Shown here piece after piece: positions 1-8,203 of a stretch of 64,000 nucleotides of DNA (its first letter is position 1; every line of letters begins with the position of its first letter). The notes beneath the pieces are model-generated. The model ran no database searches. It had not been told where the DNA came from and saw only the letters and a program-made list of their open reading frames with translations. The stretch comes from Nocardia brasiliensis ATCC 700358 (GTDB lineage: Bacteria > Actinomycetota > Actinomycetes > Mycobacteriales > Mycobacteriaceae), in NCBI RefSeq assembly GCF_000250675.2, contig NC_018681.1:3100001-3164000 (forward strand), written 5' to 3'. The position numbers and the translations under genes were made by a program.

Positions 1-2
1 CC

Positions 3-938
<936 letters not shown>

Positions 939-1061
939 CGCGATCCGACCATGCGCAAGGTGTTACCACTTCGTGTGCGGACAAATGGGTTGACGGCTAC
1001 TAACGTTCCATGCTGAGCGGTTGTGGCCCCGCCGCTGACGACTACCGCACCGGAGGTCCGC

Positions 1062-2141
1062 GTGACTGTCGAAGCCCCAGCGAACGGGAAAACCGCCCTG
1101 CGCAACGTTCGGGTCTTCGACGGGCACGGACTCACCGAGCCGACGACGGTGGTGATCGACGGGGCGGTGATCGGCACCGACCCGGCCGGGGCCGAGGAAC
1201 TCGACGGGCACGGGGCAATCCTGCTGCCCGGACTGATCGACGCGCACGTACACCTGTCCGGCGCGCACTCGCTGGACCAGCTGGCCGCGCACGGCGTGAC
1301 CACCGCGCTCGACATGGCCACCTGGCCGGCCGAGCGCTTGGACCCCCTCCGAAATCGACCGGGGACCACCGACATTCGCAGCGCGGGCGTGCCGATCATC
1401 GGTCCGGGCGGGGTGCACGCGCACCTACCGGGTTTGGCCGAGCAGTCCGTCATCCACGGCGTCGAGGACGCCGAGACCTTCGTCGCCGAGCGCGCCGCGG
1501 CGGGTTCGGACTACATCAAGCTGATACTGGAAGCCCCGGGCGCGGGCGGTCCCGACGCGGCGACGGCGAAAGCGGTGGTGGCGGCCGCGACCGCCCGGAA
1601 TCTGCGCACCGTCGTGCACGCCACGTCGCTGGCCGCCTACGCCCTGGCGCTGGATATCGGCGCCGACATCATCACGCACGTCCCGATGGACGGACAGGTG
1701 CCCGCCGCGGACGTGCACCGGATGGCGACCGAGGGACGGGTGGCCACGCCCACCCTCACGATGATGCAGGGCATCGCCAAGGCGCAGGGCGTGCTCGGCT
1801 TTGCCGACTGCCTCGCCACCGTCGCCGCGCTGCACACCGCGGGCGTCGCGGTGCTCGCGAGCACCGACGCGAACGACACCCCGGGTGTGCCGTACCAGCC
1901 GCCGCACGGTGACTCCCTGCACCGCGAACTGGAACTGCTGGTCACCGCCGGACTGTCCACGGCCGAGGCGTTGCAGGCCGCGACCAGCTTGCCCGCCGAG
2001 CATTTCGGGCTCACCGATCGCGGCGCCGTCGTCCCGGGCAAGCGGGCCGATCTCGTGCTGATCGACGGCGACCCCCTCGCCGACATCCACGCGACCCGCA
2101 CCATCACCAAGGTCTGGTGCGCGGGCATCGCGCACGACTGA
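1062..2141 (+). CDS. Amidohydrolase family protein (imidazolonepropionase-like)
   Basis: A 359-residue metal-dependent hydrolase of the amidohydrolase superfamily (imidazolonepropionase/prolidase-like branch). The N-terminal composite beta-sandwich starts with TALRNVRVFDGHG. The barrel has the metal motif HxH in LPGLIDAHVHLSG, a candidate carboxylated Lys (DYIKLILEAPG), two further His ligands (VVHATS and ITHVPMD) and the catalytic Asp (LASTDANDTPG). The C-terminus has the usual PGKRADLVLIDGDPL. The GTG at 1062 is chosen because GGAGG lies five bases upstream; an in-frame GTG at 1023 has no such site. The substrate is not predictable. It faces the IclR gene, with a strong terminator hairpin between them. 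No signal peptide, so cytoplasmic. Confidence 0.9.
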   Translation: MTVEAPANGKTALRNVRVFDGHGLTEPTTVVIDGAVIGTDPAGAEELDGHGAILLPGLIDAHVHLSGAHSLDQLAAHGVTTALDMATWPAERLDPLRNRPGTTDIRSAGVPIIGPGGVHAHLPGLAEQSVIHGVEDAETFVAERAAAGSDYIKLILEAPGAGGPDAATAKAVVAAATARNLRTVVHATSLAAYALALDIGADIITHVPMDGQVPAADVHRMATEGRVATPTLTMMQGIAKAQGVLGFADCLATVAALHTAGVAVLASTDANDTPGVPYQPPHGDSLHRELELLVTAGLSTAEALQAATSLPAEHFGLTDRGAVVPGKRADLVLIDGDPLADIHATRTITKVWCAGIAHD

Positions 2142-2154
2142 CCGCCCCCGGTGT

Positions 2155-2180
2155 GGCGTCCGGACCGCGCCGGACGCCAA
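2155..2180. terminator. Bidirectional hairpin terminator
   Basis: Perfect 10-bp inverted repeat: TGGCGTCCGG at 2155-2164, a six-base loop, then CCGGACGCCA at 2171-2180. It sits between the convergent amidohydrolase and IclR-family genes, so it can serve both. There is no T-tract, which is common for actinobacterial terminators. Confidence 0.7.
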
Positions 2181-2186
2181 CCGGTT

Positions 2187-2936
2187 TCAGAGTGACATCG
2201 CCCCGGTCGACCTGAGCAGTCTGGTGAGGTTCGCGCTCACCAGGCCGGCCGCCCGCAGCACCGCCTCCGCGACCGCGGGCACCCGGGGCAGGTCTGCCAC
2301 CGTCGCCGCCAGCGCGGCGACCACCTCCCCGGACGGTCCGCGGACCGGCGCCGCCACACACGCCAGCCCGAACCGGGTCATGTCGGTGTCGTAGGCGAGT
2401 CCGCGCTCGCGGGTCACCGCCAGTTGCCTGCTCCATTCCCGCTGGGAATAGCCGGTCGGCGGGGTGGTGACGGTGCGCCCGATGGCGAGGGCCTGCTCGG
2501 CCGCCGTACCCGGCGGCAGCAGCACGCCCGCGCGCAGCGGAAAGATCTCATCGATCTCGCGCCCGATACCGCCGATCAACATCGTGTGCCCCCGATCGGT
2601 CACCGCGAGACTGAAACCCCCGCGATCCGAGGCCGCGGTCAACTGCCCGAGTGGCCGCGCCGAGGCCGCCCTGAGCAACCGCGCGGGCTGCCAGGTCTGC
2701 CCGAGCCGATACACCCGGGGGCCGATTTGATAGCGGCCGCTGCGCCGTTGCACCGCGCCCTCCACGACCAACTGGTTGAGCAGCCGGTAGGCCGTGGCCT
2801 TCGGCAGTCCCGCGGCCGAGGCCAGCTGTGTCAAGCCGACCTCGTCCCCTTCCGCGAGGACCTCCAACAGGGCGAATGCGCCCTCCAATACGCCGCGGCC
2901 CCCCATAGCCGCCCGTTCGATCGTCGCTTCGTTCAC
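2187..2936 (-). CDS. IclR family transcriptional regulator
   Basis: A 249-residue regulator, the usual IclR length. The N-terminal winged helix is clear (VLEGAFALLEVLAEGDEVGLTQLASAAGLPKATAYRLLNQLV, split over residues 15-60), followed by the wing RRSGRYQIGPRVYRLG and the C-terminal GAF-like effector domain ending in a helix that starts VAEAVLRAAG. The GTG at 2936 is chosen because an AGGAGG-like site (CCTCC on the plus strand at 2944-2948) lies seven bases upstream; extending to 3140 adds an unrelated basic stretch. Its own upstream region carries a palindrome (2995-3011) that resembles IclR operators, suggesting autoregulation and possible control of the divergent lysin gene. The effector is unknown. 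Confidence 0.9.
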   Translation of the reverse strand: MNEATIERAAMGGRGVLEGAFALLEVLAEGDEVGLTQLASAAGLPKATAYRLLNQLVVEGAVQRRSGRYQIGPRVYRLGQTWQPARLLRAASARPLGQLTAASDRGGFSLAVTDRGHTMLIGGIGREIDEIFPLRAGVLLPPGTAAEQALAIGRTVTTPPTGYSQREWSRQLAVTRERGLAYDTDMTRFGLACVAAPVRGPSGEVVAALAATVADLPRVPAVAEAVLRAAGLVSANLTRLLRSTGAMSL

Positions 2937-2994
2937 TCTCTGTCCTCCCATGCAGATAACGCAACGAACCGAGCACGTCGTTCTTATCGCTCGT

Positions 2995-3011
2995 GGTCCA
3001 ACAAATGGAAC
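2995..3011. promoter_or_regulatory. Candidate IclR-type operator
   Basis: GGTCCA-ACAAA-TGGAAC, a near-perfect palindrome (five of six arm bases) about 60 bases upstream of the iclR start. Known actinobacterial IclR operators are built on TGGAAC/GTTCCA half-sites, which this matches. It lies in a gene-free 302-base stretch (2937-3238) between divergent genes; nothing else in that stretch stood out. Confidence 0.45.
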
Positions 3012-3238
3012 GCCCGGTTCGCTCATCCGACCGTTCGCTTCCGAACCGCGGCCGACCAGCGACAACATTGGTCCGTCGCACCGCATGGGCGCCGGGACAT
3101 TCCAACTGACGAACAACAGTCTCCGGCGCAGGCCCTTCACCCACGTTTCATCGGCGTCTCACGACGTCACGACGGGTGTTCGACGGAGGCGGCCACTACT
3201 CGGGGGAAATTTCGGCAGACGAAATCGAGGGAGAACAA

Positions 3239-4060
3239 ATGGTCGACAGCCTCTTCGCGGATGTGTCATATTTTCAGGCGCCGGTGGACGATTCCTACCC
3301 GTTCGGCATCCTGAGCTTCCGCTCCAACGACGGTACTTTTCGCGATCCCAACTTCGCCGCGAACTACGACTGGGCTTGTCGCGCGGTCGATTCCGGCCGG
3401 TTGGCGTGTTTCGTCGTCTACTTCTACTGGCGCCCGAACTGGGGCGAGACGGTGCAGGTCCACCAGGACATGGTGGCCAGGGCCGGCGGTCCGCATCCGC
3501 GGATGATCACCATGATCGACGTCGAATCCGGAGGCAATCCCGGCGGGGATCATTCCGATGCGCTCAATGGGACCTATTGGAGCGTCGCCGACTGGCTCGG
3601 CGACACCCGCCGGGTCATCGGCTACGCGAACAGCGGTGACTTCTTCGGCATGTGGTCGCACCGGCCCGCGGGCCTGCGCATGGTCGGCGCCGGTTACGGC
3701 CGCAATCCGAACCTGCCCGGTCAGATCGCGCATCAATACACCGACGGCCAGGGCTACGGCGGCGGCCTGCCCGAGGGCTGCCCGCCGTTCGGCGACTGCG
3801 ACATGAACATCGCCTACGGCATGTCGCCCCAGGATTTCGCCGCGGCCTGCGGCGTCGGAATAGAGGAGGAATTCATGTCCGCATTGAACGAGTTCGAGCA
3901 GCGCGAGCTGCTGGACAAGACCCGCGACATCTGGACCCAGCTGCGTGGGCCGGACGGCCAGGGGTGGGAGCAACTCGGCAAGAACGAGAAGGGCCAGAAC
4001 CGCACACCGGTCGACGCGCTCGCGGCGGTCGAGGAGGCGTTGCAGCAGCCGCGCACCTAG
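3239..4060 (+). CDS. Phage-type lysin, GH25-like glycoside hydrolase
   Basis: 273 residues. The N-terminal domain (about 1-205) resembles actinobacteriophage LysA/GH25-type glycosidase domains: it opens with FADVSYFQ, where GH25 has the catalytic Asp, and has the Asp-x-Glu strand in MITMIDVESGG. The motifs YFYWRPNW and QYTDGQGYGGG are consistent with a sugar-binding barrel. The C-terminal tail (about 206-273: FMSALNEFEQRELLDKTRDIWTQL, split) is like the helical tails of mycobacteriophage lysins and structural proteins. The ATG at 3239 is preceded by AGGGAG five bases upstream. There is no signal peptide, so release would need another route. No phage genes flank it. The family is a confident match; the enzymatic activity is inferred. 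Confidence 0.75.
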   Translation: MVDSLFADVSYFQAPVDDSYPFGILSFRSNDGTFRDPNFAANYDWACRAVDSGRLACFVVYFYWRPNWGETVQVHQDMVARAGGPHPRMITMIDVESGGNPGGDHSDALNGTYWSVADWLGDTRRVIGYANSGDFFGMWSHRPAGLRMVGAGYGRNPNLPGQIAHQYTDGQGYGGGLPEGCPPFGDCDMNIAYGMSPQDFAAACGVGIEEEFMSALNEFEQRELLDKTRDIWTQLRGPDGQGWEQLGKNEKGQNRTPVDALAAVEEALQQPRT

Positions 4061-4079
4061 TGCGGACGCGCGCGGCCGG

Positions 4080-4271
4080 TCAGGCTTTGTGCGGCAGGAT
4101 GCTCAGCACGAGCACCAGCCCGCCCACGATGCTGGCGCCGGCCGCGACCGTCGCGCCGAGCGAATGCGTCAGCGCCGCGACGGCGACGGTCAGCGCGAGC
4201 GAGGTCGCCGCGGCGAGCACCGCGGTGCCCAGTTCGATGCCCGCGATCCGGGCCGGTCGTTGTTCGGTCAC
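4080..4271 (-). CDS. Small two-helix membrane protein
   Basis: 63 residues, no recognised family. It is almost entirely two hydrophobic helices (about 10-32 and 36-58: LGTAVLAAATSLALTVAVAAL and TVAAGASIVGGLVLVLSIL) with a short basic end (LPHKA). The GTG at 4271 has AGAGG seven bases upstream, which favours it over the longer reading. It converges on the lysin gene 20 bases away. Two-helix size and topology are those of small holins, but many unrelated small membrane proteins look the same and the opposite orientation argues against a co-expressed lysis cassette. Confidence 0.6.
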   Translation of the reverse strand: MTEQRPARIAGIELGTAVLAAATSLALTVAVAALTHSLGATVAAGASIVGGLVLVLSILPHKA

Positions 4272-4339
4272 TGTCTTACCTCTGTTCGAGCCGGAGACGG
4301 TGCGCGGCCGGGCAAACCGGCCGCACACCGCGGCGCGGG

Positions 4340-4546
4340 CTACTTGCCCAATGCGCTCTTGGTCTTGTCCACCGCGTCACCGATGGCGTCCTTGACGTTG
4401 TCCACCGCGCCCTTGACGGCGGCCCCGACCTGATCCGCCTTACCCTCGGCAGCCAGGTCCTCGTCGCCGGTCGCGTTGCCCGCGGCCTCCTTGGCCTTGC
4501 CGCCGAATTCGTCGACCTTGTTGCCGATCTTGTCGCTCAGAGACAT
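4340..4546 (-). CDS. CsbD family general stress protein
   Basis: 68 residues of the CsbD-like family: small, highly charged, mostly helical stress proteins of unknown molecular role. It begins SLSDKIGNKVDEFGGKAKEA and continues with the family pattern of Gly/Ala-Lys-Asp repeats (GNATGDEDLAAEGKADQ, then AVKGAVDNVKDAIGD). The ATG at 4546 has AGGAGG (plus-strand 4552-4557) five bases upstream, a strong site consistent with an abundant stress protein. Its position beside the sigma/Asp23 array supports a shared stress context, but it is transcribed away from it. Confidence 0.9.
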   Translation of the reverse strand: MSLSDKIGNKVDEFGGKAKEAAGNATGDEDLAAEGKADQVGAAVKGAVDNVKDAIGDAVDKTKSALGK

Positions 4547-4717
4547 CGAAACCTCCTGCTGCGTTCGCGCGCGTCCGGGTCGGATGCGCATGTCCTGAAG
4601 ACACGGCGCGCGGGGGAAAGCGCACGCAGCAACCACTGAGACAACGATCACGTCATACTGGGCCGTGACGGTTTCCGATCCGCGGTGTCCTTATGGACAA
4701 GCGGTGGAGGAGGTGCT

Positions 4718-5284
4718 GTGACCACGACCGAAACGGTTGCCGAGACCACGCCGGACGATGCGACCCTGGTGAGCAGGGCGCGCGACGGCGATATGCGGTC
4801 CTATGAGCAGCTGGTGGTGCGCTATCAGGCGCAGATGTTTCGGCTCGCGGTCAAGATGCTCGCCGACCGGTCCGACGCGGAAGATGTGGTGCAGGAGGTG
4901 TTTCTGGGTGCTTGGCGCCGCCTCCCGCAACTCAACGACGACGCCGCGTTCGTCGGCTGGCTCTATCGCATGACGACCAACCGCTGTCTGAACGTGATCC
5001 GGGCCCGCAGGCCGACGGTCGAGGTGGACCCGGAGACGACCGAATCGCCGCGCTCGGACACCCAACCCGAGCACGCGGTGCAGGTGAGCACCCAACTGGA
5101 AGCGCTGAACGCGGCGCTGCAACTGCTCACGCCCGAACAACGCGCCTGCTGGCTGCTGCGCGAGGTACACGGGCTTTCCTACGAGGAGATAGGCGACATC
5201 GTCGAGGTGAACACGACGGCGGTGCGTGGCCGGATAGCCAGGGCGCGAGCCCACTTGTCCGAGGTGATGAAACCATGGCGGTGA
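4718..5284 (+). CDS. ECF-type RNA polymerase sigma factor
   Basis: 188 residues. Region 2 is DGDMRSYEQLVVRYQAQMFR followed by SDAEDVVQEVFLGAWRRLPQ and the -10 recognition helix WLYRMTTNRCLNVIRARR. Region 4 is LTPEQRACWLLREVHGLSYE with the HTH EEIGDIVEVNTTAVRGRIARAR (split). It should direct polymerase to a small stress regulon. The GTG at 4718 is preceded by AGGAGG four bases upstream; an in-frame start at 4685 is less well placed. The 3' end overlaps the next gene by ten bases, so the sigma factor and the anti-sigma-like fusion are translationally coupled, the classic arrangement for a sigma/anti-sigma pair. Confidence 0.93.
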   Translation: MTTTETVAETTPDDATLVSRARDGDMRSYEQLVVRYQAQMFRLAVKMLADRSDAEDVVQEVFLGAWRRLPQLNDDAAFVGWLYRMTTNRCLNVIRARRPTVEVDPETTESPRSDTQPEHAVQVSTQLEALNAALQLLTPEQRACWLLREVHGLSYEEIGDIVEVNTTAVRGRIARARAHLSEVMKPWR

Positions 5285-5871
5285 ACGGCACGACCGAACA
5301 GGACTACCTGCTGCCTTGCGGCCGCGAGATCGAACAGGTCTGGGACCGGCTGGACACGGTCGAGGCGGGGCTCGGCGACGAACACGACGACACCTGCCCG
5401 CACTGCGCGTCGGCCAGGGACAGTCTGCTGGCCCTGCGCGCGGCGACCAAGGAGCTGATCGACGAGCCGGATCCGGCGCCGCCCGATCTCACCGGTCGCA
5501 TCATGTCCGCGGTGCGCGCCGAGGCCCGGCGCGGCCGGACGCTGAGCCTGCCGACCGCCATGCCCGGTGTGGTGGAGGTGAGCGAACAGGCCGTCGCCGC
5601 CGTGCTGCGCTACGCCGCCGACTCGGTGCCGGGCGTGCGGGCCAGGCACTGCCGGGTGCGTCGCGTCGGTTCGGGCACGGACGGGGCGAACCTGCTGGCG
5701 GTCGAACTCGCGGTCGCGATCCGCTTCGGCCACACCACCGTCGGCGCCGCGCTGCCGGTGGTGCGCGAGCGGGTGCACGCGGCGCTGGCCGCGCAGGTCG
5801 GGCTCGAGCTGGCAACGCTGGACCTGGTGGTCGCCGATATCTACGAGGACACAGGGGACGCGCCGCGATGA
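5275..5871 (+). CDS. Zinc-anti-sigma-like / Asp23 fusion protein
   Basis: 198 residues with two parts. Residues 1-75 contain His37-x3-Cys41-x2-Cys44 (HDDTCPHC), exactly the ZAS zinc motif of anti-sigma factors for ECF sigmas, in a helical context (LDTVEAGLG before, SARDSLLALRAATKEL after). Residues 100-195 are an Asp23/Gls24-like domain (VVEVSEQAVAAVLRYAADSVPGV, split, ending LATLDLVVADIYEDT). There is no transmembrane segment, unlike many ECF anti-sigmas. It overlaps the sigma gene by ten bases and the next gene by four (ATGA). The anti-sigma role is inferred from motif and position; the fusion to Asp23 would tie sigma release to the envelope-associated Asp23 complex. Confidence 0.8.
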   Translation: MAVNGTTEQDYLLPCGREIEQVWDRLDTVEAGLGDEHDDTCPHCASARDSLLALRAATKELIDEPDPAPPDLTGRIMSAVRAEARRGRTLSLPTAMPGVVEVSEQAVAAVLRYAADSVPGVRARHCRVRRVGSGTDGANLLAVELAVAIRFGHTTVGAALPVVRERVHAALAAQVGLELATLDLVVADIYEDTGDAPR

Positions 5872-6242
5872 CCGACGTAGTTTCCGAGGTGGTGATCGAG
5901 ACGCCGGTCATCGCCGCGGTGGCCGCGCACGCGGCCCGCGCGACACCCGGCGTGATCCGGCTGGAACCCGGTGTGCGCGGCCTGGTCTCGTCCCTGCTCC
6001 GGGTGAGCAAACAGCGGCTCACGAGTGCCGATCCCGCGCCGTCGGAGGGTGTGCGGGTGCGTCGGAGCGCGTCGGGCGCGCTGAGTGTGCAAGTGGATCT
6101 GGTGATTTCGGCCGAACGCGCCGCGGCGGTGATCGGTCAGGCAGTGCAACAGGAGGTTTCGCGGGTGGTGTTCGAGCAGACCGGTCAGGCGGTCGACGAG
6201 GTGTCGGTGTCCATTCTCGATATCGAACCGGAGCGGCAGTGA
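5868..6242 (+). CDS. Asp23/Gls24 family protein
   Basis: 124 residues. Asp23/Gls24 proteins are alkaline- and envelope-stress proteins that, in Staphylococcus, are tethered to the membrane by AmaP. The pattern is recognisable: an N-terminal helix (VIAAVAAHAARATPGVIRL), a variable basic loop (LLRVSKQRL, RVRRSASG), a strand-helix (LSVQVDLVISAERAAAVIGQ) and a final strand (VDEVSVSILDIEPE). It starts in the ATGA overlap with the preceding gene and ends in a GTGA overlap with the next, so it belongs to one coupled operon. It is one of four Asp23-type genes here; the divergence between copies suggests different partners. Confidence 0.8.
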   Translation: MTDVVSEVVIETPVIAAVAAHAARATPGVIRLEPGVRGLVSSLLRVSKQRLTSADPAPSEGVRVRRSASGALSVQVDLVISAERAAAVIGQAVQQEVSRVVFEQTGQAVDEVSVSILDIEPERQ

Positions 6243-6559
6243 ATTCTTCCGGCGACGTCATCGCGGCGATCCTCGCCGCGCTGGACACCATCGACGGCCT
6301 GCGCCCCGCGACCACCCTCGGCACCGAGCCGCCCGCCTGGTGGCCATGGGACGCAAGGGGATTCGCGGTGGACCTGACCCAGACCCGGGTCGAGATACGG
6401 GTCACCGCGGCCGAACTGCCGCTGACACCGCTGCTGGACAAGGCAAGCGAGGCTGTGCGCGCGGCGCTGGCCGGGACGCCGTGGTCGGATGCCCGATTGC
6501 GGCTGGTGGTCACCGATCTCGATGCCGCAGCCTTCGGCGGGGAAGGGAGAGTTACCTAG
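6239..6559 (+). CDS. Hypothetical protein in the Asp23 cluster
   Basis: 106 residues, GTG start overlapping the preceding stop (GTGA). I do not recognise a named family. It is alpha/beta in composition: an N-terminal helix (VIAAILAALDTIDGLRPA), an aromatic stretch (PPAWWPWDARG), a strand (QTRVEIRVTAAELPL), a helix (LLDKASEAVRAALAG) and a closing strand (ARLRLVVTDLDAA). The strand-helix-strand order resembles the Asp23 fold with a shortened core, so a divergent Asp23-like protein is possible. No membrane segment or signal peptide. The operon is then interrupted by a 95-base gap before the next gene, which has its own strong ribosome site. Confidence 0.7.
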   Translation: MNSSGDVIAAILAALDTIDGLRPATTLGTEPPAWWPWDARGFAVDLTQTRVEIRVTAAELPLTPLLDKASEAVRAALAGTPWSDARLRLVVTDLDAAAFGGEGRVT

Positions 6560-6654
6560 CTCACAGCAGCGCACCCGTGACGATCGGACCGCACAGGTGT
6601 CCATCCATAGCAAGCGAATCCGCTGTACCCCAAGGGAAATCAGGAGGAATTGCC

Positions 6655-7152
6655 ATGACCGCGACGACGACCACCGACAAGAACACCGAGAGCAAGACGG
6701 CCGCGGACACCAAGAACCAGCCGAGCCGGACCTCCGCCGCAGTAGACAAGGACAGCAAGCTCGCCAGCGACCAGGGCACCACCACCATCGCCGATATCGT
6801 GGTGCAGAAGGTCGCGGGCCTGGCCGCGCGTGAGGTGCGCGGCGTGCACGATCTCGGCGGTGGCGCCGCCCGCGCGTTCGGCGCGATCCGCGACCGGATC
6901 CCCGGCGCGTCGGCCAGTATCGGCCAGGGCGTCTCGGTGGAGGTCGGCGAGACGCAGGCGGCCGTCGATCTGGAGCTCGTCGTCGAATACGGGGTGGCCA
7001 TCGCGGAATTGGCGCGGGCGGTGCGGCGCAACGTGATCACCGCGATCGAACAGATGACCGGGCTGATCGTGGTCGAGGTGAACATCAACGTCAACGACGT
7101 GTTCATCCCGGGCGACGACGAGGAACCCGCGCCGAGCAGCCGGGTGCAGTAG
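6655..7152 (+). CDS. Asp23/Gls24 family envelope stress protein
   Basis: 165 residues, the most canonical Asp23/Gls24 member here. Residues 1-40 are a Thr/Lys/Ser-rich low-complexity tail (TATTTTDKNTESKTAADTKN), likely disordered. The Asp23 domain follows: TTTIADIVVQKVAGLAAREV, then GVHDLGGGAARAFGAIRD, VSVEVGETQAAVDLELVVEY, IAELARAVRRNVITAIEQMT and the end strand LIVVEVNINVNDVF. AGGAGG seven bases upstream of the ATG suggests high expression. It ends immediately before the next ATG (no gap). Its role is probably structural, forming filaments or oligomers at the membrane with AmaP (8203-8778), inferred from the family. Confidence 0.92.
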   Translation: MTATTTTDKNTESKTAADTKNQPSRTSAAVDKDSKLASDQGTTTIADIVVQKVAGLAAREVRGVHDLGGGAARAFGAIRDRIPGASASIGQGVSVEVGETQAAVDLELVVEYGVAIAELARAVRRNVITAIEQMTGLIVVEVNINVNDVFIPGDDEEPAPSSRVQ

Positions 7153-7341
7153 ATGAATGCCACAGCGATCTGCCTCGCGGTCGGTCTGGCGCTCGGATTC
7201 GCGGGCGCCTTCGGCGGATTCGGCGCGTTCACCATCGTCCTGCTGTTCGCCGTGCTCGGCCTGCTGATCGGCCGCTGGCTCGACGGTGAACTCGACCTGC
7301 CGGGGCTGTTGCAGTCGGCACAGCGCAAGGGCAGGCGATGA
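7153..7341 (+). CDS. Small membrane protein of the Asp23 cluster (DUF2273-like)
   Basis: 62 residues, starting directly after the preceding TAG. Two adjacent hydrophobic helices (TAICLAVGLALGFAGAFGG and FTIVLLFAVLGLLIGRWLD) are followed by a short soluble tail (GELDLPGLLQSAQRKGRR). Size, two-helix topology and position between Asp23 genes and AmaP match the small DUF2273-type proteins found in these clusters across Gram-positives. Likely a membrane anchor or accessory of the Asp23 complex; function otherwise unknown. The last codon overlaps the next start (ATGA). Confidence 0.75.
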   Translation: MNATAICLAVGLALGFAGAFGGFGAFTIVLLFAVLGLLIGRWLDGELDLPGLLQSAQRKGRR

Positions 7342-7670
7342 CCCTCGCGGTCGGTGCGGCGGAGGCGGAGTTGCCCGGCCGCACCACCGTCGCGCCTCGC
7401 GCGGTGCGCCGGATCGTCGCGCAGGCCGCCAGTGAGGTGGCCGGGGTAGGGCAGGACGTGCGGGTCGAGGCGGAAGTGTTCGCGGATCGGACCGCGCTCG
7501 ACGTCCGGCTGCCGATCGCCTATCCCGCGCCGGTGGGCAAGGTGACCGAGGCCTGTCGCGGCCATCTGGCCCGGCGGACCCACGAGTTGACCGGGCTCGC
7601 GGTGTCCGCGATCGATATCGAGGTGGCCGAGCTGACCACCGAAACCGGTGCGGGAAGGAGGGTTCGGTGA
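7338..7670 (+). CDS. Asp23/Gls24 family protein
   Basis: 110 residues, ATG in the overlap with the previous gene. The Asp23 pattern is compact: TTVAPRAVRRIVAQAASEVA, VRVEAEVFADRTALDVRLPI, KVTEACRGHLARRTHELTGL and the closing strand SAIDIEVAELTTETG. It lacks the long N-terminal tail of the 6655 copy and the zinc motif of the 5275 copy. It overlaps the following DUF6286-like gene by four bases (GTGA). Soluble, presumably recruited to the membrane by its neighbours. Confidence 0.8.
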   Translation: MTLAVGAAEAELPGRTTVAPRAVRRIVAQAASEVAGVGQDVRVEAEVFADRTALDVRLPIAYPAPVGKVTEACRGHLARRTHELTGLAVSAIDIEVAELTTETGAGRRVR

Positions 7671-8203
7671 TTCGCAGGCCTCGTCGGGTGGGACCGGCCA
7701 TCGTGGTCGCGGTGGTGCTGATCGCCGGGTGCGCGGCCGTGGCCGTCTCGCTGATCCAACGTCTGGTCGGCGCAAGGGAATTCGTTTCCTACGACACCGT
7801 CGCGACCGATCTGCACGGCCTGACCTGGAACGAACTGCCGGTGCTGGTCGCCGGTGTCGCGGCGGCGGTGCTCGGCTTCGTGCTGCTCGGCCTGGCGTTG
7901 TGGCCGGGACGGCCCGCGGTGCTGCCGCTCGCCGACGAGGACGGGCTCAGCGCGGGCGTGACCCGCGGCGGCCTGCGCACCGCGCTGCGCAGCGCCGCGG
8001 GCGCCGTGGACGGCGTCGACTCGGCCCGGATCCGGTTGCGGCGCAAGGGCGTACAGGTGTCCGCCCGAACCGATCGGACCGGCACCGACGCGCTGCCCGC
8101 GGCGATCTGCGCCACGCTCACCCGCCGGGTGCAGGAGATCGGGCCGCAACCGGTGCGCCGGGTGCGGGCCAAAGTGCGGGGACCGAAGACAGGAGCGGCC
8201 TGA
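7667..8203 (+). CDS. DUF6286-like membrane protein
   Basis: 178 residues. Two transmembrane helices are evident (about 10-30 IVVAVVLIAGCAAVAVSLI and 66-88 VLVAGVAAAVLGFVLLGLAL), with an external loop of about 35 residues between them, then a cytoplasmic domain of about 85 residues (RGGLRTALRSAAGAVDGV and ARIRLRRKGVQVSART). The layout of two helices followed by an alpha/beta domain matches the DUF6286 proteins found in actinobacterial Asp23 clusters and resembles AmaP. It starts with GTG inside the preceding gene's stop and shares one base with the amaP start (TGATG). Confidence 0.75.
   Translation: MIRRPRRVGPAIVVAVVLIAGCAAVAVSLIQRLVGAREFVSYDTVATDLHGLTWNELPVLVAGVAAAVLGFVLLGLALWPGRPAVLPLADEDGLSAGVTRGGLRTALRSAAGAVDGVDSARIRLRRKGVQVSARTDRTGTDALPAAICATLTRRVQEIGPQPVRRVRAKVRGPKTGAA

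Noticed and set aside
1010..1912. Long Arg/Gly-rich reading frame overlapping the amidohydrolase, and the many similar ones elsewhere
   Set aside because: A frame-shadow of the GC-rich real gene: Arg/Gly/Ala-rich, no motifs, no ribosome site.
3239..4060. Calling the region a prophage
   Set aside because: Only one phage-like gene; neighbours are ordinary chromosomal genes with normal composition.
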